A program made the translations under genes and the position numbers. A stretch of 64,000 nucleotides of DNA from contig CAKUZR010000002.1 in assembly GCA_934718065.1 (NCBI GenBank), positions 62,001 to 126,000 on the forward strand, in the 5' to 3' direction. The stretch's first letter is position 1; each line of letters starts with the position of its first letter. This stretch comes from an uncultured Treponema sp. (GTDB taxonomy: Bacteria > Spirochaetota > Spirochaetia > Treponematales > Treponemataceae). The notes below the pieces were generated by a model, which did no database searches, was not told the DNA's origin, and saw only the letters and a list, made by a program, of their open reading frames with translations. Shown here piece by piece: positions 30,667 to 40,938 of the stretch.

Positions 30667-31893
30667 TCATTTTCCTGCAATCTCAATAAAAATTTTTCCT
30701 GCGTCAATTCCGTTTATTATTTTTCCGGCCGGATAATTTTCCAGCATATTTTTTCTGCCGAACTTCAAATGGTCGGAAGTGATTCCATGTTTTATTGAAA
30801 TATCGGCTTCCATCAAGGCTGAAATATGATCCGCAATCCGGACAATTCTTCCGTCAACCGGCGAAAATTCAGCGGAATTATATTTTTCATTTAAATCTTC
30901 CCATGAAACTTCAACAGTCTTGCCTTCAGGAGTCAAAATCCGGTTCGCAAATTCATTGCTTGTGAAATACATAAGCTCATCCGCAAAAAACGGCTCCATC
31001 AGCGGAAAAAGCTCCTTGCTCACAATTTCATCCTCGATTTTCTTTACAATATTCGGAAGCTCGTCCGTCGCCTGCTTCACAGGAGAAATAATATCGCGCG
31101 TTACAGCTTCCGGCAAATCATGAAAAAGTCCCGTGAAAAAATTGTTTATAATCCGTTTTTCCGACATTTTCACTCCGCTTTCACGGCAAAGAAGAAGAGT
31201 CAGAACCGCCACAAAAAAGCAATGCCCAAGAACTGAAGTTTTCGGAACGCGCGGAGTCTGGTTCCATCGGATCTGAAAGCGAAGCTGCTCGATTTTCAAA
31301 AGCAGCGAATAAGACCTCTGGTGGGTCACCAAATTCTGCATTCCTGAAAGATCAAGATAATGCTGAATCTGCTCCTGAAGCTCGCGGTTTATCTGCTCAA
31401 GACGCTCAGGCTCGTTCACCGTCCTCAGCATCTGAAGCTCGCGCAATGTGGCAAATTTATTCGCCGCGGAAAAAACTCTTGAAGCAAGCTTCGATTTTTC
31501 CGGAATCGGAATCTGGCCGGATTTCTGCCCGATATAAATTGTAAATTTTGAAAAAAGCGACTTGTCGCAAAGCAGAGGCTTGTAAAGTTTCAGGACCCAT
31601 TCATTCAAATGAAGATATTCCTGAGTGTATTCGCGCTTCAGCATGTCAAGAACCGGCGCTTTTATGTCGCAAAGCGCAATTTTTGAAAGAAGGTCAAACA
31701 GCGATGCGTAAATCATCCAGTGCCAGTCAATAAAATTGCCCTTGTTTTCCTCATATTTTCCTATGATGTAGCCTAAAACCATTTTTTCGGCGGCTTTGTC
31801 CATTTCCACAATATCAAACGGGCGGACAAGATCTGTCCACCTCTGGATGGAAAAGCCTTCAAAAAGTTTCAAAGCAAATTTCTGACTGAACAT
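30667..31893 (-). CDS. HD-domain phosphohydrolase-like protein
   Basis: A 408-residue cytoplasmic protein. The HD-domain signature is GHCFFVAVLTLLL and then GLFHDLPEAVTRDI in the middle (about 235-285), giving the His ... His-Asp metal ligands, with a later Asp in RIVRIADHISALMEA. It resembles HD_3/YfbR-like nucleotidases, but has about 200 extra N-terminal helical residues of unknown role. Substrate cannot be told. It ends the recN/nadK/cheW gene row. Confidence 0.7.
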   Translation of the reverse strand: MFSQKFALKLFEGFSIQRWTDLVRPFDIVEMDKAAEKMVLGYIIGKYEENKGNFIDWHWMIYASLFDLLSKIALCDIKAPVLDMLKREYTQEYLHLNEWVLKLYKPLLCDKSLFSKFTIYIGQKSGQIPIPEKSKLASRVFSAANKFATLRELQMLRTVNEPERLEQINRELQEQIQHYLDLSGMQNLVTHQRSYSLLLKIEQLRFQIRWNQTPRVPKTSVLGHCFFVAVLTLLLCRESGVKMSEKRIINNFFTGLFHDLPEAVTRDIISPVKQATDELPNIVKKIEDEIVSKELFPLMEPFFADELMYFTSNEFANRILTPEGKTVEVSWEDLNEKYNSAEFSPVDGRIVRIADHISALMEADISIKHGITSDHLKFGRKNMLENYPAGKIINGIDAGKIFIEIAGK

Positions 31894-31905
31894 TCAATTT
31901 TCCTG

Positions 31906-32709
31906 CTAACGGCTTGACCCGGATTTCTGGTCCGCATCCATTTTTTCTTTCCAGACAATCGCCTTTTTCTTTATTTCCTCAGCAATATTTTTGTCGCCAA
32001 GCGCAATTGCCAGCTTATGGCGCGCAAGAAGAAATTTTATGGCGTTGCGCATATCATCGATTCTTCGCGTTGAAAGCTCGTACTTGTCGCGGTAACCGGC
32101 CGCGGAAGCGTCAAGAAGTTTTCCAATCAGCCTGATATAAAGAACTGTAGTTTCATAATCATCGTCGCTCGGATTGAAATAAGATTTCACCGCGCTGCGC
32201 ATATCTATAAGATTTTTTGCGACAACGGCAAAACGGCCTTTCAGCTCAACAAAAGACCATTTCCATTTTGAATTGTCACCGAAAGCATCTTCCAGGAGTG
32301 TTATGGCAAGCCCAAGTTTCCGCACAAGATAATAACGCTCCTGAACAGATTTTTCCTTTATGGCCTCGTGGTATTTTGCAAGCTCCGAATACGGAACATC
32401 AATGATGTTTGAAACAAGCTCCTCAAGATAAATAATCGCCTTGTAAAGAATTTTTCTTGCCTCGTTTAGCGCGTCATTGTTTTTCACTTCCAAAATTTTA
32501 AGCGAAAGGCTGTTCTGCGCCATGTAAAGCGAGGAAACGTAAATCATATCATCGCAAAGCATAAGTTTCTTGTAACAAGAATCGGGAGCATTTCCGTTTA
32601 TGCTGTTCAAAGTCGTTTTTTCTTTTGCAAGAATCGCGATAATCTTACTTTGATACGGTTTTATTGTTTCTGCAAATTCTAGCCGAGTTGATTCTGAAAT
32701 TTTTGCCAT
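31906..32709 (-). CDS. Conserved helical protein of unknown function
   Basis: A 267-residue, all-helical, soluble-looking protein that I do not recognise. No signal peptide, membrane helix or catalytic motif is visible. Its ATG shares one base with the stop of recN (TAATG), so translation is coupled. I suspect a spirochaete-restricted family, but have not searched. Confidence 0.55.
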   Translation of the reverse strand: MAKISESTRLEFAETIKPYQSKIIAILAKEKTTLNSINGNAPDSCYKKLMLCDDMIYVSSLYMAQNSLSLKILEVKNNDALNEARKILYKAIIYLEELVSNIIDVPYSELAKYHEAIKEKSVQERYYLVRKLGLAITLLEDAFGDNSKWKWSFVELKGRFAVVAKNLIDMRSAVKSYFNPSDDDYETTVLYIRLIGKLLDASAAGYRDKYELSTRRIDDMRNAIKFLLARHKLAIALGDKNIAEEIKKKAIVWKEKMDADQKSGSSR

Positions 32710-34421
32710 TAAAATCTCCCTGAATATTTTTTAAGCATTTCCCTTGCGTGTTCAATTGAAGCGGCAGAATCAGCATCGCCGGAAAGCATTCTGGCAATTT
32801 CTGCGACACGCTCTTCCCCTTGAATAGGATGCACGTTGGAAACAGTTTTTCCTTCCGCGACACCTTTCGCTATTTTTATTTGATTATCGGCATATACTGC
32901 AATGCTGGCAAGATGTGTAATACAAAAAATTTGACGATTTTTCGCAAGAGCCTTCATGTGGGAACCAACCGCAACCGCAACTTCACCGCCGATTCCTGTG
33001 TCAATTTCATCGAACACAAGAGTCTGAACAGAATCATTCTGAGCGAAAATTGTTTTCAACGCAAGCATTACGCGGGAAATTTCACCGCCGGAAGCAATTT
33101 TTGCAAGCGGAAGAAGCGGTGCGCCCGGATTCGCGCTGATTAAAAATTCAACATTGTCAAAACCATAAGGACCGCATTTCTGCTCAATTTCGTCACCTGG
33201 TTTTGCGGCAATGCTAACAGCAAAATGAGTTCCGTTCATTCCAAGATTTTTCAGCAGAGCCTCAACTTCAGAAGCGAGCTGGTCTCCTGTTGCGCGGCGT
33301 TTTTCTGAAAGATTTTTGCCGGCAAGATAAAGTTTCTTTTCAAGCTCCGAAACAGATTTCTGAAGCTCCGCCTTGTTTTCAGAACCGGCTCCAAGCTGCT
33401 CAAGCGATTTCTGGGCATTTTCATAATAATCAAAAACTTCTTTCAGAGGCGCGCTCTGGCTTGAAGCATATTTTTTCTTCAAATTATAAATCAGGGAAAG
33501 CCGCTCCTGAACTTCCTGAAGATGAGAAGGATCGTAAACGAGCTTGTTCGCGTAGTTTCCAAATTCCTCTGAAATGTCGTTCAGCTCATAAAAAGAGGAT
33601 TCAAGCCGCGAGTCAAGCGCTGAAAGACTTTTGTCCAGAGAAGAAATATTCTGGCTTTCGCGCCGGATTTTTTTCAGCAGGGAAACCACCGATTCATCGC
33701 CGCCGTCAAGCATATTGCGGATAGAATCAACGCCTTCAAAAAGTTTTTCATACGAAGAAAGACGGTTTTCCTCCTCTTCCAGCTGGACATCTTCCTCAGG
33801 CTTAAGTTTTGCGTCTTCTATTTCTTTCACCGCAAAATTATACATATCGATTTTTCTGGCTCTGTCAGCATCTGATGAATTAATCTGCGCAAGAAGCTTA
33901 CGTTTTTCAACAAGCTCGGTATAAAGCGCGGTAAAAGCGTTTACTTCCGGCACAATTCCTGCACGCGCGTCCAGAAATTTTCTATGTTCAGGCACACGCA
34001 TAAGCGACTGATGCTCGTGCTGCCCATGAATATCAACCAAAAACGATGAAAATTCCGCCAGATCCGAACGGTTCACAGGAACAGAACCAATCCAAGCTCC
34101 AGCCCGTCCGTTGTCGCGAATATAGCGGCGCAAAAGAATTCTGTTGTTTTCAGTTTCAATTCCATGCTCTTCCAGCCATTTCAAAGCAGAATTTTGTTTT
34201 TCATCAGGAGAAAGATAAAATGTTCCTGAAACCTGCGCTTCATGGCAGCCGGAACGAATCTGGCTTGAATCAGCCTTTCCGCCGAGCAGGAACGACAACG
34301 CCCCGATTAAAATGGATTTTCCGGCGCCTGTCTCACCAGAAAGAACCGTAAATCCATTTGAAAATTCTATATGCTCATTTTCAATAATCGCAAAATCTTT
34401 AATAGAAAGCTCTTCAAGCAT
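32709..34421 (-). CDS. recN: DNA repair protein RecN
   Basis: SMC-like ATPase acting in double-strand break repair. The 570-residue length is normal. Walker A is GETGAGKS (29-36), a long coiled coil follows (about 150-360), then the ABC signature region (LAKIASGGEISRVMLALK) and Walker B (TLVFDEIDTGIGG). The start at 34421 overlaps the end of nadK by eight bases. Confidence 0.95.
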   Translation of the reverse strand: MLEELSIKDFAIIENEHIEFSNGFTVLSGETGAGKSILIGALSFLLGGKADSSQIRSGCHEAQVSGTFYLSPDEKQNSALKWLEEHGIETENNRILLRRYIRDNGRAGAWIGSVPVNRSDLAEFSSFLVDIHGQHEHQSLMRVPEHRKFLDARAGIVPEVNAFTALYTELVEKRKLLAQINSSDADRARKIDMYNFAVKEIEDAKLKPEEDVQLEEEENRLSSYEKLFEGVDSIRNMLDGGDESVVSLLKKIRRESQNISSLDKSLSALDSRLESSFYELNDISEEFGNYANKLVYDPSHLQEVQERLSLIYNLKKKYASSQSAPLKEVFDYYENAQKSLEQLGAGSENKAELQKSVSELEKKLYLAGKNLSEKRRATGDQLASEVEALLKNLGMNGTHFAVSIAAKPGDEIEQKCGPYGFDNVEFLISANPGAPLLPLAKIASGGEISRVMLALKTIFAQNDSVQTLVFDEIDTGIGGEVAVAVGSHMKALAKNRQIFCITHLASIAVYADNQIKIAKGVAEGKTVSNVHPIQGEERVAEIARMLSGDADSAASIEHAREMLKKYSGRF

Positions 34422-35286
34422 GAGGACCTCCTGACCAGTTCAATTTTGACTGAAGCGCTTCGTAAAACCTTTCAGCCGTGCAGCCAACAAGCTTAACTTT
34501 TTTGGCAATTTGACGTATTTTTATGCAATCGCCTTCATGAATATCAAAAGGAGTCTGCCCGTCAAGTGTTATTATAATATCAGATTCCCTAGAAGGAAGA
34601 ATTGTGATTTCAAGTTCACCGTGCGGATTCAAAACCAGCGGCCTGCTTGAAAGCGAAAACGAATTTTTCGGAGTCAGGATAATCGCATCCATGGTCGGAT
34701 CAACAATCGGACCGCCAGCCGACGAAGAATAAGCGGTAGAACCTGTAGCAGTGCAGACAATAATTCCGTCAGCTTTAAATTTTCCAAGGCTCACATAGTT
34801 GAAATCAACGTTCATAAGAATTGTGCGGCTCGCCATTTTTGCGCTTATAACAATATCGTTCAGTCCGATTCCTGAATAAACATTTTTTCCAGTTTTTCCA
34901 TCAATCACAACAGACTGAAGCATATTTCTTTCAACAATTTTCGCTTTTTCCTGCAAGAACAAATCGAGTTCGGTTTTCCATTCGTCTTTTTGAATGCTCG
35001 CTATAAAGCCGAATTCACCAAAATTTATTGGAAAAACAGGAATTCCCTGCTCAACACATTTTCTTGCGGCAAAAAGAACCGTTCCATCCCCGCCAAGCGT
35101 AATCACAAAATCTGCGGAAACAAAAGGATTTTCACCAGCTCTGCAAAAAGCGTCTTCATCATAAAATCCATCAAAAGAAAAAATAGATGAAGAAATTTCC
35201 TTTCCGTTCAAATATTCTGAAATTATCCGCCCCATTTCCTGAGATTCTTTTTTATGTGTATTTACAATTATCAGACAATTTTTCAT
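34414..35286 (-). CDS. nadK: NAD kinase
   Basis: Phosphorylates NAD to NADP in the cytoplasm. The GGDGT motif (65-69) in VITLGGDGTVLFAA and the NFGEFGFIA and TGSTAYSSSAGGP segments are diagnostic. 290 residues is the expected size. It overlaps recN and begins three bases after the DegT-like gene; nadK-recN adjacency is common in bacteria. Confidence 0.95.
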   Translation of the reverse strand: MKNCLIIVNTHKKESQEMGRIISEYLNGKEISSSIFSFDGFYDEDAFCRAGENPFVSADFVITLGGDGTVLFAARKCVEQGIPVFPINFGEFGFIASIQKDEWKTELDLFLQEKAKIVERNMLQSVVIDGKTGKNVYSGIGLNDIVISAKMASRTILMNVDFNYVSLGKFKADGIIVCTATGSTAYSSSAGGPIVDPTMDAIILTPKNSFSLSSRPLVLNPHGELEITILPSRESDIIITLDGQTPFDIHEGDCIKIRQIAKKVKLVGCTAERFYEALQSKLNWSGGPHA

Positions 35287-35289
35287 TAT

Positions 35290-36432
35290 TTACGGCAAAG
35301 TTCCCAAAACTTTCACAATCTTAGCCACCTGCGAATGCGTCAAGCGCGGATAAAGCGGAAACAACGCGCAGCGCAAGTACAACGATTTGGCTTTTATGCA
35401 GTCCGAAGAAATCTCATCCTGCTTTAACGCCATTACAGAATCTTCGTAAGCCAGGGAAACCTCAATATCTTTTTTTGCGGCATACTGTTTTATGTCTTTA
35501 AATGAAGTTGTAAGAACCAAAGGAAAACAGCACATCGTTGAAGTATAATCAAAAGTTTCCTCTGAAGAATTTTCACCTTCATTTTTTGAAGCCGCAGCGA
35601 CAGAAGCGACACCTTTTGCGGCCGGAACAACAGCGCCAGAACCGCGGATAAACATTTTATGGCGTCCGCTCATGCAGGCACGCTGGTACAAAGCAAAAAT
35701 TTTCTTCCGCAAAAGCTCGTTGTGCTTAAATTCCTTCACCTGAACCCAGCCCAAAGCGCAGTTCAAGTCGGGAAGAAGCTCCGTTCTTGGCATTGAATCA
35801 ACAAATTTCTTAAGGACAATCCATTCACGGCGGTTTGGAGCCATAAGAACCGCGCCGCCGCCAGCTGTAATAACATCTTTTTCCTCAAGACCAAGAATTG
35901 TAAAAATTCCCATGGAGCCGGCTTTTCTAGCTTCCACAGGATTGTTGTTTTCATCAAATGTCGGAAAAAAAGAGCCGGCGCTTTTTGAAATATCTTCAAT
36001 AACAGGAATTCCAAGCGCATTTATCTCGTCGATTTCCGGCAGAATTCCCATGGATTCGTGAAGCAGAAGCAGTCTTCCGCCTTTTTCTATTCCAGATTTT
36101 ACAATTTCCGCATTCACAAGCCCGGTTGTTTCATCAACATCAAGAACAAGCGGCTTGAAGCCCAAATCAACAACCGCCTGATAATGCCATGCCGGAGCCA
36201 GCGCAGAAACCATAATTGTTTCTCCAGCCTTAAAATCCATCGAACGCAACGCATATTTCAAAGCAGACGCAGGATTTCTCAACGCAACCGCGCCGTCGCA
36301 TCCAAAAAATTCTTTTACAGTCTGAATAAACCTTGTATTCAGTTCACCCGGACCAATGCGCTCATCAACCATGCAAGTCAGCACGGCATCCATTTCTTTT
36401 CGCCTAATTGTTGTACTATAAGTCTGAATCAT
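35290..36432 (-). CDS. DegT/DnrJ/EryC1-type PLP-dependent protein
   Basis: A 380-residue fold-type I PLP protein of the sugar aminotransferase family. N-terminal RIGPGELNTRFIQTVKEFFGC and ALRNPASALKYALRSM match the family, as do PVIEDISKSAGSFFP (the PLP-ring Asp) and the segment IFTILGLEEKDVITAGGGAVL, where Lys is at the expected Schiff-base position although the normal SFxxxKN context is altered. The Glu/Asn-rich insert near residue 300 is unusual. Function could be an aminotransferase for surface or flagellar glycans, or a non-catalytic relative. Confidence 0.7.
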   Translation of the reverse strand: MIQTYSTTIRRKEMDAVLTCMVDERIGPGELNTRFIQTVKEFFGCDGAVALRNPASALKYALRSMDFKAGETIMVSALAPAWHYQAVVDLGFKPLVLDVDETTGLVNAEIVKSGIEKGGRLLLLHESMGILPEIDEINALGIPVIEDISKSAGSFFPTFDENNNPVEARKAGSMGIFTILGLEEKDVITAGGGAVLMAPNRREWIVLKKFVDSMPRTELLPDLNCALGWVQVKEFKHNELLRKKIFALYQRACMSGRHKMFIRGSGAVVPAAKGVASVAAASKNEGENSSEETFDYTSTMCCFPLVLTTSFKDIKQYAAKKDIEVSLAYEDSVMALKQDEISSDCIKAKSLYLRCALFPLYPRLTHSQVAKIVKVLGTLP

Positions 36433-36444
36433 TTTCTAGCTATT

Positions 36445-36924
36445 TTAAAAATTTCCTACAATTTTTTGAAGTTCCTTTGGATCAAAAAGCCTTACAATAT
36501 CCAAAATTATAAGATATCCTCCGTCATTGCGGACAACACCTTTTATATATTCGCTGCCAATTCCACCGGACATACGCGGAGCAGCCTGAATCTCGGACGA
36601 ATTTACTGTGGCAACTCTTGAAACCCGGTCAATTATTATTCCCAGCTGTTTTCCGCCGATATTTAAAATTATAAAGCCGCTTTCAAGCTCATCAAGCTCT
36701 TCCTCACCGTTTGCAAAATCAATATTGAACCGCCTATGAAGATCGATTATAGGAATTATTTCTCCACGAAGATTCAAAATGCCCACCATATAATTCGGAG
36801 CATTTGGAATCGGTCGAATCGGCTGAATTCTTACAATTTCCTTCACCGACATAATATCCACACCGTATAACTCGTTTCCTAGACGGAATGTAACTAACTG
36901 TACCTGAGAATCTTCTGTATCCAT
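36445..36924 (-). CDS. cheW: Chemotaxis coupling protein CheW
   Basis: Scaffold linking chemoreceptors to CheA. 159 residues with VQLVTFRLGNELYGVDIMSVKEI, PNAPNYMVGILNLRGEIIPIIDL and GIIIDRVSRVATV, a complete CheW fold. The frame extends 15 codons upstream, but GAGG five bases before the ATG at 36924 fixes the start. It fits a motile spirochaete. Confidence 0.93.
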   Translation of the reverse strand: MDTEDSQVQLVTFRLGNELYGVDIMSVKEIVRIQPIRPIPNAPNYMVGILNLRGEIIPIIDLHRRFNIDFANGEEELDELESGFIILNIGGKQLGIIIDRVSRVATVNSSEIQAAPRMSGGIGSEYIKGVVRNDGGYLIILDIVRLFDPKELQKIVGNF

Positions 36925-36991
36925 AGAAACCTCTATACTAAGCATACTATGAAAAATCCCTTTTTGCAATTAATTACATCCATCTGCCGCG

Positions 36992-37723
36992 CTAGCGGTC
37001 TACAGAAAACAAAGTCACAGCGAACACTTTTCCACACCCTGATTCCTTTAATTTTTCAGCGCAAGACTCAATCGTGCTTCCTGTTGTAAGAACATCATCA
37101 ACAAGACAAACTGAATCCAGCAAAACCTTCACATCTGCGTTCAAAGAATAAGCTTTCCCGATCATTTCCATTCTTTGAGTGCGCTCAAGAGTTTTCTGCT
37201 CAACATTATTATGTCTTTCCAAAACCCTTCTGACATTCCAGCCATACCTGAACTCCAGAATCCGGCTTATTTCATCAATCTGCTCCCAGCCTTTAGCCTT
37301 GATTTTTCCCGGCCGCGGAGGAACAGGAACAACAACAAATTCTCCCTTTAATTCACGAAGCTGAATCAACCTTTCATTCATCAGACCCGCAAAAAAATCT
37401 GAAAAAATCCGCTCATTTTCCAGTTTCCACCTGCACAGAAGACTTGTATTCCACAAACGATAAGAAAACAACGGAAACGCGCCGTCCAAATGTTTCATCA
37501 CAACATCTTTTCTGCATTCCATGCAAACATCGTTCTCAGAAATAAGCTCCTTGCCGCAAAAACTACAGACTCCAGAACCAATAGACCCGACCTGAAATTT
37601 TTTCTTCCGGCAATCCGGGCAGACAGAAAGAAAGCCACATTCATTTCCGCACACAGCACATTCCGCGCCGCCGGCAAGAAATGAAAAAATATGGCGTCCC
37701 GCAAAAACCGCCGCAGACTGCAT
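36992..37723 (-). CDS. comF: ComF-family phosphoribosyltransferase-like protein
   Basis: About 243 residues. The N-terminal half has two CxxC zinc-finger pairs (CAVCGNECG and CPDCRKK; then CSFCGKEL and CMECRK). The C-terminal half has the PRPP-binding loop VCLVDDVLTTGSTIESC. This is the ComF/GntX family, linked to DNA uptake in naturally competent bacteria but present widely. The start is uncertain: a GTG at 37744 and a TTG at 37759 are alternatives. Confidence 0.85.
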   Translation of the reverse strand: MQSAAVFAGRHIFSFLAGGAECAVCGNECGFLSVCPDCRKKKFQVGSIGSGVCSFCGKELISENDVCMECRKDVVMKHLDGAFPLFSYRLWNTSLLCRWKLENERIFSDFFAGLMNERLIQLRELKGEFVVVPVPPRPGKIKAKGWEQIDEISRILEFRYGWNVRRVLERHNNVEQKTLERTQRMEMIGKAYSLNADVKVLLDSVCLVDDVLTTGSTIESCAEKLKESGCGKVFAVTLFSVDR

Positions 37724-37791
37724 TCCGAAAAGAAATTTGTTCACAATAATATATAGCAAATAAAAATCAAAAACTGAAATGAATCACAAAA

Positions 37792-40395
37792 TTATCTTCC
37801 GGAAAGAGCTTTTTTCCACCTTGAAATACATTGCAGCGCGGCCAAAGGCGTCATATTGTCAGGATCAGCGGAAAGAATTTCATCAAGAACAATTTCCTCA
37901 TCGCTGAAAAGACCTGGAGCAACAGCAGCCGGCTTTTGGGATTCAGTTTCCTTGTAGTCAGGAATTTCATCCAGCACAGGCTTGTTTTCCGCAACATTTT
38001 GAATATGGCAGAGAATCTCGTTCGCACGTTTTATTACAATTTCAGGAACGCCGGCAAGTTTCGCAACATGAATTCCATAGGAATTTTCGCTTGCGCCAAC
38101 TTTTATCTTCCGCAGGAAAATAACGGACTCGCCCTGCTCCAAAACTTCCATGCAGAGCAGCTCCAGATTTTTATGCTCAATCCGCGTAAGCTCGTGGTAA
38201 TGAGTCGCAAACAGAGTGCGGCACTTTATATTGTTCAAAAGATACTCGCTCACAGCCCACGCAATTGAAAGTCCGTCTTCCGTGCTAGTTCCCCTCCCGA
38301 CCTCATCCATGATGACCAGGGATTTTTCAGTTGCAGAACGCAGAATATTCGCCGTTTCCGTCATTTCAACAAGAAAAGTTGATTCACCGCGCGCAAGGTT
38401 ATCGCTCGCACCGACGCGGCAGAAAATTCTGTCCACGACTCCGATTTCCGCAGATTCCGCCGGAACAAACGAACCGGTCTGGGCAAGAAGCGCAATCAAA
38501 GCATTCTGCCTGAGGAACGTGCTTTTTCCAGCCATGTTAGGTCCGGTTATAAGACAAAAAGTTTTCGCCTCAGGATTTTCCGCAGAAATATCAAGGTCGT
38601 TCGGAACAAATTCGCCTGAAGGCAGATGTTTTTCCACAACAGGATGTCTTCCTTTCTTCACATTGAAAATTCCGGAATCCACAACTTCCGGGCGAACCCA
38701 GTTGTTCAGAACGGCGGCCTTTGCAAATGAAGAAGCCGCATCAGTATAGGCAATTTCCGAAGCCGTCTGCATAAGATAAGGAACATACTCGTGAAGCTTT
38801 GTTCGGATTTCAACAAACAAGTCGCGCTCAAGCTCCAGAATTTTCGTGCCAGCCTCGTTAAGCTCGTGCTCAAGATCCTGAAGTTTCGCCGTTGTGTAGC
38901 GGTCGCCGTTCACAAGAGCCCGCCGCATAATAAAATCAGAAGGAACAGAAGAAAGCTTTCCCTTGCTGATTTCAATAAAATAGCCAAAAGCGTTCGTGTA
39001 TTTTATTCTTAGGTTTGAAATTCCAGTGCGCTCGCGTTCCTCCGCCTCGTAATTTTCAAGAATTTTCCCGAAATTGTCGTGAACATCGCGCCAATGGTCA
39101 AGCTCCTCAGACCAGCCTGATTTTATAATTCTTCCATCTGTCAAAGAAGTCGCCGGATCATCGCAGATTGCATTCTGCACCAAATCAATTATTTCAACAG
39201 CCGGCCCATCGTCAATTGAAGCAAAGTCAAAATCTGAAAGTTCATTTCTAGCCCTAAGCCACGCCACAAGACTCGCCTTCAAAGCCTGCAAATCCTTGGC
39301 ATGAGCGCGGTCCATCGCAATTCTTCCGGCAAGCCGCTCAACATCCAGAATCGGATTTATTTCCTGCCGGACAGAATCCATAAGATTCCGGTTTTCATAA
39401 AAAAGCTGAACGTGAGCCTGACGCGCGTTGATTTTCTGAACATCCGTAAGCGGATACAAAAGCCACTGCCGGATCATGCGGCTTCCCATTGCAGTCTGCG
39501 CGTAATTCAGACATTCAAGAAGGCTGAACTGGGCAGAACCGTCTCGCAAATTTGCAACAACTTCAAGGTTTCTGCGGCTGGAATCATCAATAATAAGATA
39601 ATTTGTATCTTTATAAATTTTTATCGACTTTACGTGCGGAACAACTGTATTCGTAGTTTTTGAAAGATAATCAAGCAGAAATCCAGCCGGCGCAACTTCA
39701 GGCGAGTTTTTTTCAAGCCCGAAAGACAAAAGGCTCGCCGTTTTAAACTGATCGGTCAGCCTTTTATACGAAAGCTCCGAATTGAAATCCCAGTCCGGAT
39801 AATATGAAATCGACATTGAAGGATACTGCGCAAGCGACTCCTGAATAACCTTGTTCTGCTTCAAAGACTGCGGAAGAAGAATTTCCCGTGGCGAACAGCG
39901 ACCAAGCTCTTTTGGAAACTGCTCCGCCATTTCGGATGAATGCCAGCTTGTGGCAGAAAATGCGGAAGTCGTGACATCAATAAAAGCGAATCCAACGCCG
40001 CCGTGGGAAACAGACAATGAAGCCAGAAAATTATTTGAATTTCCTTCAAGATATTCAGATTCAAGAGCCGTTCCCGGAGTGATTATCTCAACAACCTTGC
40101 GTTCCGTAAGACCTTTTGCCTTAGGATCGCCAACCTGCTCGCAGATAACAACTTTTCTTCCAGCCCTAAGAAGCCTGGCAATATAAATCTTTGCCGCGTG
40201 GAACGGAATTCCGCACATCGGAGCCGCGCCCTTATGAGTCAAAGTTAAATTCAAAAGCCTGGAAACTTCAGCCGCATCGTCAAAAAACATTTCATAAAAA
40301 TCACCGACCCTGAAAAAAAGAATCTCGTTCTTATGCTCGTTTTTTATTTTTACGTACTGCTCTAAAACCGGAGTAAGCGCTACATCTGTTTCCAC
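37792..40395 (-). CDS. mutS: DNA mismatch repair protein MutS
   Basis: Recognises mismatches and recruits repair factors. 867 residues, normal for MutS1. The mismatch-binding FYE motif is at 33-35 (GDFYEMF), Walker A is GPNMAGKST (about 615-623), Walker B VIMDEVGRGTSTEDG, and CRTLFATHYHEL follows. The C-terminal tail retains the dimerisation segment (TPLAALQCISRWKKAL). It lies four bases after skp, in what looks like an outer-membrane biogenesis operon; from memory, the same bamA-skp-mutS order occurs in T. pallidum. Confidence 0.96.
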   Translation of the reverse strand: METDVALTPVLEQYVKIKNEHKNEILFFRVGDFYEMFFDDAAEVSRLLNLTLTHKGAAPMCGIPFHAAKIYIARLLRAGRKVVICEQVGDPKAKGLTERKVVEIITPGTALESEYLEGNSNNFLASLSVSHGGVGFAFIDVTTSAFSATSWHSSEMAEQFPKELGRCSPREILLPQSLKQNKVIQESLAQYPSMSISYYPDWDFNSELSYKRLTDQFKTASLLSFGLEKNSPEVAPAGFLLDYLSKTTNTVVPHVKSIKIYKDTNYLIIDDSSRRNLEVVANLRDGSAQFSLLECLNYAQTAMGSRMIRQWLLYPLTDVQKINARQAHVQLFYENRNLMDSVRQEINPILDVERLAGRIAMDRAHAKDLQALKASLVAWLRARNELSDFDFASIDDGPAVEIIDLVQNAICDDPATSLTDGRIIKSGWSEELDHWRDVHDNFGKILENYEAEERERTGISNLRIKYTNAFGYFIEISKGKLSSVPSDFIMRRALVNGDRYTTAKLQDLEHELNEAGTKILELERDLFVEIRTKLHEYVPYLMQTASEIAYTDAASSFAKAAVLNNWVRPEVVDSGIFNVKKGRHPVVEKHLPSGEFVPNDLDISAENPEAKTFCLITGPNMAGKSTFLRQNALIALLAQTGSFVPAESAEIGVVDRIFCRVGASDNLARGESTFLVEMTETANILRSATEKSLVIMDEVGRGTSTEDGLSIAWAVSEYLLNNIKCRTLFATHYHELTRIEHKNLELLCMEVLEQGESVIFLRKIKVGASENSYGIHVAKLAGVPEIVIKRANEILCHIQNVAENKPVLDEIPDYKETESQKPAAVAPGLFSDEEIVLDEILSADPDNMTPLAALQCISRWKKALSGR

Positions 40396-40399
40396 AAAA

Positions 40400-40921
40400 T
40401 TATCTTCCCAGTCCTGCTATCACTTGTTCTGTAATATCAACTGAATTCGAGTACCACAAAATCGCGTTCGACTGCTGAAGGCTTAAAATCATGCTGTAGC
40501 CGCCGGATTCCGCAATTCTTGAAAGAGTATCGTACAAATTGTTGTAGAAAGTGTCAGACCCCTGAAGAGTTTTCTGCATGGACTCAAGCTCCACATTCTT
40601 CGCATTTGTGTATTCAACAACAAAATCAGTTTTTTTAGTTATCTCGGCCTGGGTTTTCTGAGCCATAGCGTCGTTTCCGGCCTTTTCATAATCAAGTTTT
40701 TTAGCCTGAAGTTTCTGAAGCTCTTCTGTATATTTATTTATTTCCTGCTGAAAATCCGCCTTCTTTTTTTCATAGTTACGAACGGAAGTAGAATTTCTAA
40801 AATAAGCGTTATAAACTTTTGCAGTGTCAACAACACCGAATTTTGTTATCTGCTGGGCAGAAAGCGTTGAGCCTGCGATAAAAACCAACGCAAAAGCAAG
40901 AGATTTCAAATTAAATTTCAT
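40400..40921 (-). CDS. skp: OmpH/Skp-family periplasmic chaperone
   Basis: 173 residues with a signal peptide (LAFALVFIAGSTLSAQQ), followed by the Skp start KFGVVDTAKVYNAYFRNS, a central coiled coil (about 50-120) and the strand SMILSLQQSNAILWYSNSVDIT. Skp holds unfolded outer-membrane proteins. It directly follows bamA, whose clients it would carry. Confidence 0.9.
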   Translation of the reverse strand: MKFNLKSLAFALVFIAGSTLSAQQITKFGVVDTAKVYNAYFRNSTSVRNYEKKKADFQQEINKYTEELQKLQAKKLDYEKAGNDAMAQKTQAEITKKTDFVVEYTNAKNVELESMQKTLQGSDTFYNNLYDTLSRIAESGGYSMILSLQQSNAILWYSNSVDITEQVIAGLGR

Positions 40922-40938
40922 ATAATAAATCCACCTTT